DNA from: JASGDC01 sp047606545
Lineage (GTDB): Bacteria > Actinomycetota > Actinomycetes > Actinomycetales > Micrococcaceae
Assembly: GCA_047606545.1 (NCBI GenBank)
Contig: JASGEI010000019.1
Span: forward strand, 1 to 64,000
Length of the DNA stretch: 64,000 nucleotides
Direction: 5' to 3'
Shown here: piece after piece, positions 15,805-24,751 of the stretch
How the letters are laid out: every line of letters begins with the position of its first letter
How positions within the stretch are numbered: position 1 is the first letter of the stretch
Translations under genes and position numbers: made by a program
Notes under the pieces: model-generated
Seen by the model: the letters and a program-made list of their open reading frames with translations, nothing else
Database searches by the model: none
What the model was told of the DNA's origin: nothing

Positions 15805-17404
15805 TATTTTCCTTCTTGGTAGGCTGTTCATTAGGTTGCGTCACGTTTAAGTTTTTCATAAATAGTGTAGCAATCGTACCAATAAGCATTACTATGACTA
15901 CTAGATAAAGAGTGTGGGATGTTGCATCCGTGATGCCTTGGCGCAAAATAGTATCCACAGCATTTTTAATATTTTCGATAATTGTTGCTGGAGTTCCTGC
16001 AGGTGCATGGAAGCTTGGTGGCGCAGAAAATTCACCGCCAGCACCATTAATAATGCCGTTAACTACTTGATCACGGGCTGGTACTGGAATACTGCCTGCA
16101 TTAGCATGGGCAGCGTTAGTTAGTTGGTCTTTAATCTGAGTAGACATTACCGAAGCTACGATTGCAGAGCCTAATACACCACCAATTTGACGGATTGTAT
16201 TGAAAGCAGCAGAGCTGATACCAGAGTCTGCAACTGGTACACTTTGGGTCACGATATTACTAATTGGGGAGAATACTCCAGCAAGACCAATACCAGTTAT
16301 CAATGAGAATATGATAACTGGGAGTAAGTTACCTTGTGGGTTCATTGTCAGAATAATCCCAATGGTACCTAGAGTATATAGTGCGAAACCACCTGTCGCG
16401 ATAAAGCGAGGTTCAATTTTTTGACTTATTTTACCGACATAAGGTGAAAATGCGCCAGATACTAAAGACATCGGTAAGAATACTAGTGCTGCTTTAGTAG
16501 GATCCATCCCTAGTCCAGTCTGTAGATATAAAGTAAATGGTAGTGAGAATGTTAGCATTGCAAAACTAGCAGAAAAACCGGCAACATTTGCTAGGATGAA
16601 ATTTCGGCTTCTAAACAAACGTAATGGTAATAGCGAATTTTTACCTTCTGTCTTTTGGCGCCAAATAAATAGCATCATGAAGATAACGCCGATAATAATT
16701 AAGTTCCACACGCTAATAACACCAGTGATTTTGCCCCAATCGTATTGGTGACCTTCTTGTAAACCGAAAGTGATACAGAACATACCTACACCAGAAAGTA
16801 CGATAGATATGAAATCTAGTTTAATATTCTGACCTTCAAAGTTAGGAAGCAGCTTAATTGCCATAATTACCGCAATTACACCAAATGGGATATTAACGAA
16901 GAAAATCCATTCCCAACCAAGTGAGTCAACGATTACACCGCCGATAAGTGGCCCAAAGATAGTTGCAACACCGGCAACAGCACCCCAGAAACCAAGAGCT
17001 TTGCCTCGTTCTTTTGGTGGGAAAATTTTTGCAATCATTGCCATTGTTTGTGGCACTAACATTGCTCCACCAAGACCTTGAACGGCACGTGCAATAATCA
17101 ATTCCTCGACAGTATGTGCAAAACCACACCAAGCTGAGGAAAGTGTGAATACTACAGTTCCAGCAAGGAATAATTTATCCTGACCAAAACGGTCACCTAA
17201 ACGCCCAGTTAATAGTAGTGGTACAGCAGTCGTTAATGCATAAGCACTGTTAACCCACAATAGAGTAGTTAGGTCAGTATTAAAATGTTTTAGCAAAGTA
17301 GGGATAGCAATATTTACAATAGTGGTGTCTACCATAATCATGAAGAATGCCAATAACATTGGAATCAATGTAAGCATTGGATTTGCTACAGTTTGCTTTT
17401 TCAT
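15794..17404 (-). CDS. DHA2-family (EmrB/QacA) 14-TM drug exporter
   Basis: This is a proton-driven major-facilitator exporter of 536 aa. The hydropathy fits about 14 membrane helices. LTGRLGDRFGQDKLFLAG is MFS motif A, and WGAVAGVATIFGPLIGGVIVDSLGWEWIFFVNIPFG contains the motif C region typical of antiporters. The ATG at 17404 has AAGGA upstream; the open frame extends a further 27 codons without support. It heads a coupled unit with dapE and DUF2568. The substrate is unknown; multidrug efflux is the family norm, and linkage to dapE is probably not functional. Confidence 0.85.
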   Translation of the reverse strand: MKKQTVANPMLTLIPMLLAFFMIMVDTTIVNIAIPTLLKHFNTDLTTLLWVNSAYALTTAVPLLLTGRLGDRFGQDKLFLAGTVVFTLSSAWCGFAHTVEELIIARAVQGLGGAMLVPQTMAMIAKIFPPKERGKALGFWGAVAGVATIFGPLIGGVIVDSLGWEWIFFVNIPFGVIAVIMAIKLLPNFEGQNIKLDFISIVLSGVGMFCITFGLQEGHQYDWGKITGVISVWNLIIIGVIFMMLFIWRQKTEGKNSLLPLRLFRSRNFILANVAGFSASFAMLTFSLPFTLYLQTGLGMDPTKAALVFLPMSLVSGAFSPYVGKISQKIEPRFIATGGFALYTLGTIGIILTMNPQGNLLPVIIFSLITGIGLAGVFSPISNIVTQSVPVADSGISSAAFNTIRQIGGVLGSAIVASVMSTQIKDQLTNAAHANAGSIPVPARDQVVNGIINGAGGEFSAPPSFHAPAGTPATIIENIKNAVDTILRQGITDATSHTLYLVVIVMLIGTIATLFMKNLNVTQPNEQPTKKENNAT

Positions 17405-17588
17405 AAATCCTTTTCTTAAATTGGGGGTTTTGATTAAGTATGGAATATCTGTATAAGTGAGATTAATTGCTGTATTTTTGCACAACTTATAGAAGCTAAA
17501 TCTTATTTTGCACAGATATTATCAATGCTACTACTGCTGAAGTAAATTAGCTATATAAGTTTATGAGTATTCTTAATAGGTATATGAC

Positions 17589-19175
17589 TTAAATACTTTC
17601 AATATCTCTGCGTTTAAAGAAAAGTGCACTTAAACAAAAGATTACGATAGCGGCACCCACAAATATTAGCGATGGAATGAAATATGGATTTGTTTCGTAA
17701 AAATTTGGAACGGATGCAAAAGGTGAAACTTTAATTGCCCAGTCTGGCAGGTTAAAGATAGGACCTATGATTGTGATTAGTGCTACTAGAGTAATAGGTA
17801 ACATTGTCAGTTTCATCGTGGATTGTGCCATTGTATACAGCAGTGCAGCAATGCTTGCAATCAATAAACTTGCTGGTAGGTAGCCGATAATATTTAAGAA
17901 TACCTTCTCAAATGCTACGCCATTTAGTACTCGAGAAGTGTTCCAAGCAAAAATTAATGCTGCAACAACGAATAGGAAAATTGTTACTAAAACAGCTAGT
18001 AAGACATAAGAGAAGTACCATTTAATACGACTAACTGGACCTGAGGAAAGTAAGAAAGCTAGATGTGAATCATGCTCTTCACTAGTCATGCGTCTAATCA
18101 TCATACTTGGAAATACTGCTAAAACTATCGCCAATATGATAATTAATGAATTAACCATTGCTTGGTTCATTGTCAAACTATCACCTAAACGTTGGAACAC
18201 TTGCTCTGCTTCTGAACTAGCACTAGCAACATCACCTGCTGAAGTAGCAGCTTGGCTCATTACTAAAGCTAATATGATTGTAGATATTGTCCAACGTAAT
18301 AAACTGGCTGTATTTAGTTTATAACTTAATGCAAGGGTCGATTTTAACCATTTTGGAGCGTTTGGTTTGCCATAGTCTCGATGAATATAAGCATCCCCAA
18401 TATCACGATTTTCGTAAAGCTTCCAAACAACAATGCTAAGTACTGCAATTACTGCTGCAGGCACAGTTAAGATATCCCAAACATTTTTAGCATAACTTTC
18501 GGTGCGGTTTACCCACTCGAAGGGAGACATCCAACTTATCCAATGTAATTCATCTTTTGAATCGCCAAGAACACGTATTAGGAATGTAAAAGCAACTAAC
18601 CCTAAACTATAGGCAGTAGCACTGGGACTATCGTCAAATATTTGGGCAAGTAATAATGCGATAACTCCAAAAGTGCCAGTAATGAAGATAAAGGCTAAGC
18701 TAAGTAGCGTAGTGCCAGCAAAAGGAGCTCCGTTTAGTAACAATGTTAAAAAAGTAGTAACTCCAAGTAATATACAAGAAATTGCGAGTGTGGTAAAACT
18801 TGCGGCTAATGGTACATTACGTTTTATCGGAGTAGAAAGTAAGAGCTCGACCGAGGAATTTTCTTCGGCTTTACGTGAAGTACGTATAATTCCAATCATG
18901 ATACAAATTGCAGCAAATAAGGCAGTAAAAGCACCTACACGCCATGCAGTGAAGCCACCTGGAGTAGTAATGTCGTAAATTGGACCAATTAAAATTTTGA
19001 AAAATCCATTAGTTCCCATTTCGGCAGCCATTTTGTATTTATCACTATCAGTAGGGAATAAGTCAAGGAAAGAACGGTAAGTAAAAATTGGTAACAGCCC
19101 TATTAAGATTGGTGCAATAACCAATAAAACTTTATCTTGTTTCAGATTTTTCTTTGCAATTTCTAATGGCTTCAT
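17589..19175 (-). CDS. ABC-2-type exporter permease, duplicated (about 12 TM)
   Basis: The 528-aa membrane protein consists of two similar halves of about six helices each, so a single chain can supply both membrane domains of the exporter. Each half begins with a large extracytoplasmic region after helix 1. The first half contains RTSRKAEENSSVELLLSTP and the second has the equivalent RRMTSEEHDSHLAFLLSSGPVSR: the coupling element that docks on the ATPase. It starts one base after the ATPase gene ends, so they form one operon. Similar actinobacterial systems export drugs or lipids. Substrate not predictable. Confidence 0.78.
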   Translation of the reverse strand: MKPLEIAKKNLKQDKVLLVIAPILIGLLPIFTYRSFLDLFPTDSDKYKMAAEMGTNGFFKILIGPIYDITTPGGFTAWRVGAFTALFAAICIMIGIIRTSRKAEENSSVELLLSTPIKRNVPLAASFTTLAISCILLGVTTFLTLLLNGAPFAGTTLLSLAFIFITGTFGVIALLLAQIFDDSPSATAYSLGLVAFTFLIRVLGDSKDELHWISWMSPFEWVNRTESYAKNVWDILTVPAAVIAVLSIVVWKLYENRDIGDAYIHRDYGKPNAPKWLKSTLALSYKLNTASLLRWTISTIILALVMSQAATSAGDVASASSEAEQVFQRLGDSLTMNQAMVNSLIIILAIVLAVFPSMMIRRMTSEEHDSHLAFLLSSGPVSRIKWYFSYVLLAVLVTIFLFVVAALIFAWNTSRVLNGVAFEKVFLNIIGYLPASLLIASIAALLYTMAQSTMKLTMLPITLVALITIIGPIFNLPDWAIKVSPFASVPNFYETNPYFIPSLIFVGAAIVIFCLSALFFKRRDIESI

Positions 19176-19889
19176 TTATTCATCGCTTAAATAATGAGTT
19201 AGGAATTTTTCTTGTAGTTCCTCGTTTGATAGCTGTTCATGCGGATTATTAATAAACTCAATATCCTTACCATCTTTAACAATAGTAATTTTGTCACAAA
19301 GGGCTGCTACCTCTTCTAGATGATGGCTAGAAAGTAACACGGTGGCACCTTCGAGTTGCTTATTAAGTACTTCATCTTGGAAAACATGTTCCATAATGGG
19401 ATCTAGCCCACTAGTTGGTTCATCAAATACGAAAAGTTTTGCATTTGTAGCTAATGCTGAAATTAAAGCGATTTTTTGTTTATTTCCTCTAGAGTAACTG
19501 CGTGCTTTTTTCGTAGGATCAAATTCAAACTTAGTGATTAATTCATCGATACGGCGTTGCGGTATCCCTCCGCGCATATTGCTAAGGAAATCAATGATTT
19601 CGCCACCTGTTAGGTTAGGCCACAATGTTACTTCATCAGGTACATAAGCGATACTTTGGTGTAATTTTTCTGGTTTTTTCCAAGGGTTGGCACCGAGCAC
19701 TTCTAGTTTGCCACTATTGAGCTTGATTGTGCCCATAATTGCCTTGATAGTAGTAGACTTACCGGCGCCATTTGGACCTAGAAAACCATGAACTTCACCT
19801 GGGGCGACATTTAAGTTTAATCCAGTTAGTGCTTCCACATGACCATAGTTTTTCTTTAAATTTTCTGCATCAATAATTAAAGAACTCAT
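19176..19889 (-). CDS. ABC exporter ATP-binding protein
   Basis: The 237-residue nucleotide-binding subunit pairs with the adjoining permease. Walker A is GPNGAGKST, the signature is YSRGNKQKIAL (a variant of LSGGQ), Walker B is LFVFDEPTSGLDP, and the H-loop is LSSHHLEE. The start at ATG 19889 lacks a clear Shine-Dalgarno. TATACT lies 7 nt upstream (19902-19897 on the minus strand), which suggests a leaderless message. An in-frame TTG two codons earlier is less likely. It is divergent from the LOG gene. Confidence 0.85.
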   Translation of the reverse strand: MSSLIIDAENLKKNYGHVEALTGLNLNVAPGEVHGFLGPNGAGKSTTIKAIMGTIKLNSGKLEVLGANPWKKPEKLHQSIAYVPDEVTLWPNLTGGEIIDFLSNMRGGIPQRRIDELITKFEFDPTKKARSYSRGNKQKIALISALATNAKLFVFDEPTSGLDPIMEHVFQDEVLNKQLEGATVLLSSHHLEEVAALCDKITIVKDGKDIEFINNPHEQLSNEELQEKFLTHYLSDE

Positions 19890-19959
19890 AGGCAAAAGTA
19901 TACCCTTTTCGTAAGTTTTTGATAGTTATGAGACGCTTGCTGATGTTAGCATTAAAAGC

Positions 19960-20688
19960 ATGACTGAAAAAGAATTTGTACAAGGCACCTTCATCCGTCG
20001 TGGTAAAGAAGAGAGCCACAGCACTTCCGACTTTAGATTACTGCAAACTTCCGGTCAAGATGATTGGGTTCGTACCGACCCTTGGCGTGTATTACGTATC
20101 CAAAGTGAGTTTGTTGAAGGATTTGACGCGCTGGCAGGGTTACCTTCTGCGGTTAGTGTTTTTGGTTCTGCTCGCATTAAATCTAGTAGTGAGTATTACG
20201 AAATTGGCGTAGAAGTAGGTAAGCAACTTGTAAAAGCTGGTTATGCAGTAATTACTGGTGGCGGACCAGGTGCGATGGAAGCTGCTAATAAAGGAGCTAA
20301 GGAAACAGGTGGAAAATCAATAGGCCTTGGTATCGAGTTGCCTTTTGAGACGGGTCTAAATGAGTATGTAGATCTGGGAATTAATTTCCGTTACTTCTTT
20401 GTCCGTAAGACAATGTTTGTTAAATACGCACAAGGTTTTATCGTGCTTCCTGGCGGCTTTGGCACTATGGATGAACTTTTTGAAGCGTTGACGTTGTTGC
20501 AAACACATAAAATTAAAGACTTCCCAATCGTTTTAGTTGGTAAGAAGTTTTGGGAACCAATGCTTCAATGGTGCAAAGATGCTTTGCTTGCTGAGGGCAT
20601 GATTAATGAAAGTGACTTAGAGCGTTTCTATATTACTGATGTCCCTGAAGAAGCAGTTAATTACATCGTTAAAAATAGTAATAGGTAA
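19960..20688 (+). CDS. LOG-family (TIGR00730) Rossmann-fold protein, possible cytokinin phosphoribohydrolase
   Basis: The protein is 242 aa. It has GGGPGAMEAANKGAKE in the middle and the family hallmark PGGFGTMDELFEALTLLQ about 40 residues later. In LOG enzymes, PGGxGTxxE hydrolyses nucleoside monophosphates to base and ribose phosphate. The N-terminal 60 residues are a family-typical extension in Actinobacteria. Whether it acts on cytokinin precursors or ordinary nucleotides cannot be told. It starts 70 bp from the divergent ABC exporter. The next two genes follow closely and may be co-transcribed. Confidence 0.82.
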   Translation: MTEKEFVQGTFIRRGKEESHSTSDFRLLQTSGQDDWVRTDPWRVLRIQSEFVEGFDALAGLPSAVSVFGSARIKSSSEYYEIGVEVGKQLVKAGYAVITGGGPGAMEAANKGAKETGGKSIGLGIELPFETGLNEYVDLGINFRYFFVRKTMFVKYAQGFIVLPGGFGTMDELFEALTLLQTHKIKDFPIVLVGKKFWEPMLQWCKDALLAEGMINESDLERFYITDVPEEAVNYIVKNSNR

Positions 20689-20706
20689 TAAACTAGGTAG
20701 AGTTTC

Positions 20707-20856
20707 ATGATGTTATTAATAATTGTGGCAGTATTAATTGCAGTACTGACTGGTTTTATTGTTTACACCAAACAAATACCGAATGGGTTTTTGGATTATC
20801 CTGCGAAACCAGTTGCTAAAAAACGTCATAAACGTAAAAAACTTCAGAAAGAATAG
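20707..20856 (+). CDS. Small single-pass membrane protein, unknown function
   Basis: The 49-residue ORF begins ATGATG. An N-terminal hydrophobic helix (LLIIVAVLIAVLTGFIVY) is followed by KQIPNGFLDYP and a strongly basic tail (KKRHKRKK). The layout predicts an outside/inside anchor with a positively charged cytoplasmic end. AGGTAG lies upstream, and it sits 18 nt after the LOG gene and 7 nt before the mannosyltransferase, a spacing typical of an operon. I do not recognise the family; a role as partner of the glycosyltransferase is only a guess. Confidence 0.55.
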   Translation: MMLLIIVAVLIAVLTGFIVYTKQIPNGFLDYPAKPVAKKRHKRKKLQKE

Positions 20857-20863
20857 TTTGTAA

Positions 20864-22045
20864 GTGTTCGGTAAAATTTTGACACGTTTTTCCCGACTGG
20901 CATGGCAGTGGCAAGTAACACTTATTTATGGGGTAGCTCGTTTAGTATCAGTGTTAATTATGCTGGCTACTGCCAGTTTTCAACCAGATAATCCTTGGAC
21001 TGGTCCACACCCAAGTTATTTTCAATACACACAATTTTGGGATAGTCAGTGGTACCAAACAATTTACGATACTGGTTATCCAAATAAACTGCCTAAAGAT
21101 GAAATAGGAATTGTAGAACAAAGTCCTTGGGCTTTTTATCCATTATTTCCAGCAATTGTAAAACTTTTAAATAAAGTTACGACAGTTGACTGGTTATATT
21201 TAGCCCCTTTAACAGCTACTTTACTAGGTTTTCTTGCGGCTCTTGTCATCTATAAGTTATTTCGAACGGTTGCTAATCATACGCAAACGCTTTGGGCGAT
21301 AGCATTAATTGCTTTTTTGCCTGTTGCCCCGATTTTGCAAGTGCCGTATGCAGAATCTTTGCAGTTATTCTTGTTAGCAATTTGTTTATACTATTTGAGG
21401 AAACAAAATTATCCACAGCTTTTTCTAGTAATTCCTTTATTATGTTTATCACGACCAATTGGTGCTCCTTGGGCAGCACTGCTGGCTTTTTACACGTTTT
21501 ACCGCTGGTTTATTGCCAAAGATTTCAAAAGCAAAAGCGAACTTTACCAGAATATAGCACTTGTAGTTTACTCAGGTATCTGGGCACTAGTTTGGGCTTT
21601 CTTAGCAGGATACGTGACTGGAATTCCAGATGCATACACCAAAACTGAAATGTCATGGCGTGGTAGCGGAGATTTAGTCTTGTTTGAGCCTTGGTTTAAA
21701 ATTGGCGTCTATATGTTAGGGCCGATTGGCGTTATAGCGCCGGTTATCATCTTCGGATTATTTTTCTGGGCGTTATATTCAAAGCCTTGTCGAGAACTTG
21801 GTATTGAGCTGCAGCTTTGGTGCGCAGCTTATGGGCTATATTTATTTGCTGTATTTGAACCACAAACCAGCACTTTTCGGATGCTAATTCCACTTTTCCC
21901 AATGCTTTTAGCACTAGTCATGAAAATAAATTCTAAAATTATCTTAATAGCTATCCTTTGCATTTCAATCCCGTTGCAAATACTTTGGGTAGGGGAGCTT
22001 TGGAACTTTGTACCTTTGCCACAAGGTGGCGATTGGCCACCGTAA
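20864..22045 (+). CDS. PIG-V-like membrane mannosyltransferase
   Basis: The 393-aa polytopic protein has about ten membrane helices and a GTG start. The first periplasmic loop has the GT-C signature region FWDSQWYQTIYDTGYP, whose Asp is the likely catalytic/metal residue, followed by WAFYPLFP. This is the bacterial PIG-V/GPI-mannosyltransferase-2-like family. Such enzymes take mannose from a polyprenol-phosphate donor on the outer face of the membrane to build glycolipids or glycoproteins. The acceptor is unknown. It follows the small basic membrane protein closely. Confidence 0.7.
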   Translation: MFGKILTRFSRLAWQWQVTLIYGVARLVSVLIMLATASFQPDNPWTGPHPSYFQYTQFWDSQWYQTIYDTGYPNKLPKDEIGIVEQSPWAFYPLFPAIVKLLNKVTTVDWLYLAPLTATLLGFLAALVIYKLFRTVANHTQTLWAIALIAFLPVAPILQVPYAESLQLFLLAICLYYLRKQNYPQLFLVIPLLCLSRPIGAPWAALLAFYTFYRWFIAKDFKSKSELYQNIALVVYSGIWALVWAFLAGYVTGIPDAYTKTEMSWRGSGDLVLFEPWFKIGVYMLGPIGVIAPVIIFGLFFWALYSKPCRELGIELQLWCAAYGLYLFAVFEPQTSTFRMLIPLFPMLLALVMKINSKIILIAILCISIPLQILWVGELWNFVPLPQGGDWPP

Positions 22046-22164
22046 GTTTTAGTTAGTGAAATAGCTATTGGTACACAGCTTCTTCTAATGGTGTAAAAGT
22101 TTTAGTAGTTCTCCAGGGAATCTAACTTTATCTATAAAGGCAATGCGAGTAACATGGATAAGTG

Positions 22165-23487
22165 ATGGACTTAAAATATGAACTTCCCGAAATAAACTCT
22201 GTAACTGACCTTTCAAAAGTTAGTGATGAGGATGCTAAGTATACTTGTAAGTTACCAAAAGACACTAAAGGTGCAGACTTTCGTGCTAAAGGTGCTTTTG
22301 TTGCGCGAAAAACTCGCGCTGATGTGCTATGGATTGATGGGCTTGCAGACTATGACGCTAACGCACAGCAAAACTTCGTTGAAGCACTGATTCTCGCTAC
22401 TTACCGCCACCCACGTTTTGGACTAACTGAAGTTCCACCTGCGCAGCCAAAAGTGGTAAACGTAGTTGGATTAGATGAAGATTTGCTTAAGTCTATTCGA
22501 GCTCGGACTGAGGCCACTTTTATTGCTCGTGATTTAACAAACTTCCCATCATCGATTAAAAATCCAGAATGGATGGCTGAACAGGTTAAAGAACTAAGTG
22601 ACATTCCAGGCCTTGAAGTCAAAGTAATTCACTATGAAGAATTAATAGAACGTGGCTTTGGTGCCATTGTGGCGGTAGGTAAAGGTTCGGTAAATAAGCC
22701 TTGTCTAATTCATCTTACTTACACTCCAGAGGGAGCAGATGAAAATACTGCACACTATGCTCTGGCAGGTAAAGGTATTACTTTTGACACTGGTGGTGTG
22801 AACTTAAAGTCTCGTGTTGGTATGGAAATTATGAATACTGATATGGGCGGCTCAGCTGTAGTATTTGGCGTAATCCGTGCAGCGGCACAGCTTAAGTTGA
22901 ATGTAAAAATTGATTCTTTAATGGCTATGGCTGAAAATCATATTGGTGGTGGTGCATATCGCCCAGCTGATATTGTTACTAGTTATAGTGGCAAGACTAT
23001 GGAAATTATAAATACTGATGCTGAAGGTAGAGTGGTATTATCTGATGCGATTGGTTATGCAGCATTAGAGCTTAAGCCAGATTTCATTATTGATCTTGCT
23101 ACTTTGACTGGGTCTTCTACTATGACAGTGGGGCATCAACACAGTTGTTTCTACTCAACACATGATGGTCTTGCAGAAGGTTTGATCGAAAGTGGTGAAG
23201 CAAGTGGTGAGTATCTATGGCGAATGCCATTTGCTTATGATGAGTATCGCGGAATGTTAGAGAGTTCTCATGCTGATATCTTACAGGGAAACTACGATAT
23301 TGGTGGTGGCTCCGTTGCCGCTGCAGTTATCTTAGAATTCTATGCAGAAGGTATACCTTGGGCACATTTTGATATGGCTGGACCAGCACGTTTCCCTAAA
23401 GATTATGATGAATATGTAAAAGGCGCTACCGGTTATGGGGTACGCTGTTTGGTAGAGTACTTTGAACGTAATTTTGCTAATAAGTAG
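22165..23487 (+). CDS. pepA: M17 cytosolic leucyl aminopeptidase
   Basis: A dinuclear-zinc exopeptidase of the leucine aminopeptidase family. The N-terminal domain (1-130) is variable. The catalytic domain has KGITFDTGGVNLKSR (metal/substrate Lys and Asp), DMGGSA, and the family signature NTDAEGRVVLSDA. At 440 aa it is slightly short for the family. The frame opens with GTG-ATG; I use the ATG at 22165. It precedes tatB by 32 nt. It recycles peptides. Carboxypeptidase or DNA-binding side roles known in E. coli PepA need not apply. Confidence 0.88.
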   Translation: MDLKYELPEINSVTDLSKVSDEDAKYTCKLPKDTKGADFRAKGAFVARKTRADVLWIDGLADYDANAQQNFVEALILATYRHPRFGLTEVPPAQPKVVNVVGLDEDLLKSIRARTEATFIARDLTNFPSSIKNPEWMAEQVKELSDIPGLEVKVIHYEELIERGFGAIVAVGKGSVNKPCLIHLTYTPEGADENTAHYALAGKGITFDTGGVNLKSRVGMEIMNTDMGGSAVVFGVIRAAAQLKLNVKIDSLMAMAENHIGGGAYRPADIVTSYSGKTMEIINTDAEGRVVLSDAIGYAALELKPDFIIDLATLTGSSTMTVGHQHSCFYSTHDGLAEGLIESGEASGEYLWRMPFAYDEYRGMLESSHADILQGNYDIGGGSVAAAVILEFYAEGIPWAHFDMAGPARFPKDYDEYVKGATGYGVRCLVEYFERNFANK

Positions 23488-23519
23488 CAAAATCGGGATT
23501 ATACAGGGAAAGTAGCAAT

Positions 23520-24158
23520 ATGTTTGGTATCAATGGTACTGAGTTCATGATACTAATTTTCATTGCCATTTTTATTGTTGGTCCCGATCGGATGCCTAAG
23601 TACGCTAAAGATCTTGCACATTATATTCGTAAAATACGTGAAATGTCTGAGAGTGCGAAATCTCAGATAAAAGATGAGATGGGGGAAGACTCTATCTCAA
23701 TGGCAGATATCAAAAAGTTTGACCCACGTCAGTACGATCCTCGAAAAATTATTAAAGAAGCATTATCAGAAGATGTCACGGACACTCTTCATGAAGTAAA
23801 GTCTACAGTTACTGACTTCACTTCAGCTGTTGACTCTGATGTACTTACTCCCACTAAAAACTTAGTAACAGCTGCTACTTCAGGTGTTAGGGGTATCAAA
23901 GAAGGTAAAAATATAAGTGCAGTGTCTTCTGCAGTTACTAGCATTAGTGAAGCTGCTTCAGGGTTTACAAAGAGTGAAGAAAATACTCCAGCGACTTTTG
24001 GTGCAAATAACACTGCTAGTGAATCTACAGAAGAGGCTGCAAAACGAACTCCAGAAGAAAACGTAAAATTAGCTAGAGAAGCAGCGAAGAAGTCTACTGT
24101 TACTGTTGATAGTTTACCTACTGGCGCAGCTGCACCATTTGATCCAGAAGCTACTTAG
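23520..24158 (+). CDS. tatB: Sec-independent translocase subunit TatB
   Basis: The N-terminus MFGINGTEFMILIFIAIFIV followed by GPDRMPKYAKDL is a typical TatA/B helix, hinge and amphipathic helix. The conserved Glu (residue 8, GTEF) of TatB is present, as is the G-P hinge. The remaining 150 residues are an acidic/threonine-rich cytoplasmic tail with coiled-coil character. At 212 aa it is longer than E. coli TatB (171) but within the actinobacterial range. TatA and TatC are not in the window. It recruits twin-arginine precursors to TatC. Confidence 0.85.
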   Translation: MFGINGTEFMILIFIAIFIVGPDRMPKYAKDLAHYIRKIREMSESAKSQIKDEMGEDSISMADIKKFDPRQYDPRKIIKEALSEDVTDTLHEVKSTVTDFTSAVDSDVLTPTKNLVTAATSGVRGIKEGKNISAVSSAVTSISEAASGFTKSEENTPATFGANNTASESTEEAAKRTPEENVKLAREAAKKSTVTVDSLPTGAAAPFDPEAT

Positions 24159-24270
24159 TAGAGAAAATTATTAACTACCTCTAAGCCATATAAATAAAGA
24201 CGAGAAGCTGGGCATCATTCACTTTTTTGGTCTATAACCCTAATATAGAATATCCTTATGTGGATAACTA

Positions 24271-24347
24271 ACTTCAGGGTATACATTTTTCTTAATCCCA
24301 CACGGAATTTCGTAAAGAAACTATAAAAATGTATACCTCAGGATTCT
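24271..24347. repeat. Intergenic imperfect palindrome (type C)
   Basis: A perfect 13-bp inverted repeat, ggtatacattttt at 24278-24290 and its complement at 24325-24337, extends weakly outwards (cttcag/ctcagga) to about 77 bp. It lies in the 300-bp space after tatB. No other copy is seen in the window. It could be a tatB terminator with a large loop, or a small mobile remnant. Confidence 0.5.
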
Positions 24348-24469
24348 GGAGTGCATAACTAAAGGTCTTTTGGGGGAACTACTAAGCAGTATTCGTAGCT
24401 TATTAAACGTAGCCTGTGGAATTTTATTTGAAAAACTACGCTCTAACTAATCTATAGTAGACAAAGAAT

Positions 24470-24751
24470 TTGAGTAGAAATAAAATCGAAAAATACCCTA
24501 CTTTAAAAGAACACTTACCAGCTCTTAAGAAAGGAGAAAGAACTAAGTTATATCCAGTTTTATGCGTAATGGTATATCTGTTGAAGCAAAAAGGTTTAAT
24601 GAAAGAAGCTCGAAATATTAAAAAATTTTACGAAAGTTTCCTCACGTACCTATTGTTTCTTTGGAAAAAGGGATGGGAGTTATTCCAGGTTGGGAAAATA
24701 CCAAACTATGGAGCTTGTAATTTTCTAACTACACAAATTCATGTAGTTTAA
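24470..24751 (+). pseudogene. Probable decayed gene after tatB
   Basis: A TTG-started 93-codon frame exists, but its C-terminal half is Leu/Trp-rich and not protein-like. In another frame, ending TAA at 24718-24720, better-looking protein sequence appears: MRNGISVEAKRFNERSSKY, one in-frame stop at 24619, then RKFPHVPIVSLEKGMGV and PGWENTKLWSL. A frame change near 24545 would join it to the first frame's PTLKEHLPALKKGERTK. I read this as a small gene broken by a frameshift and a nonsense mutation. The family is unknown. It overlaps the end of convergent mrp by 4 nt. Confidence 0.4.

Noticed and set aside
17405..17588. Gene or riboswitch upstream of the DHA2 exporter
   Set aside because: There is only a weak direct repeat (attttgcaca) and no sustained coding frame or stable hairpin. 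It probably just holds the exporter promoter.
22046..22164. Regulatory element between the mannosyltransferase and pepA
   Set aside because: No inverted repeat or good promoter pair is visible. The stretch looks like ordinary intergenic DNA.
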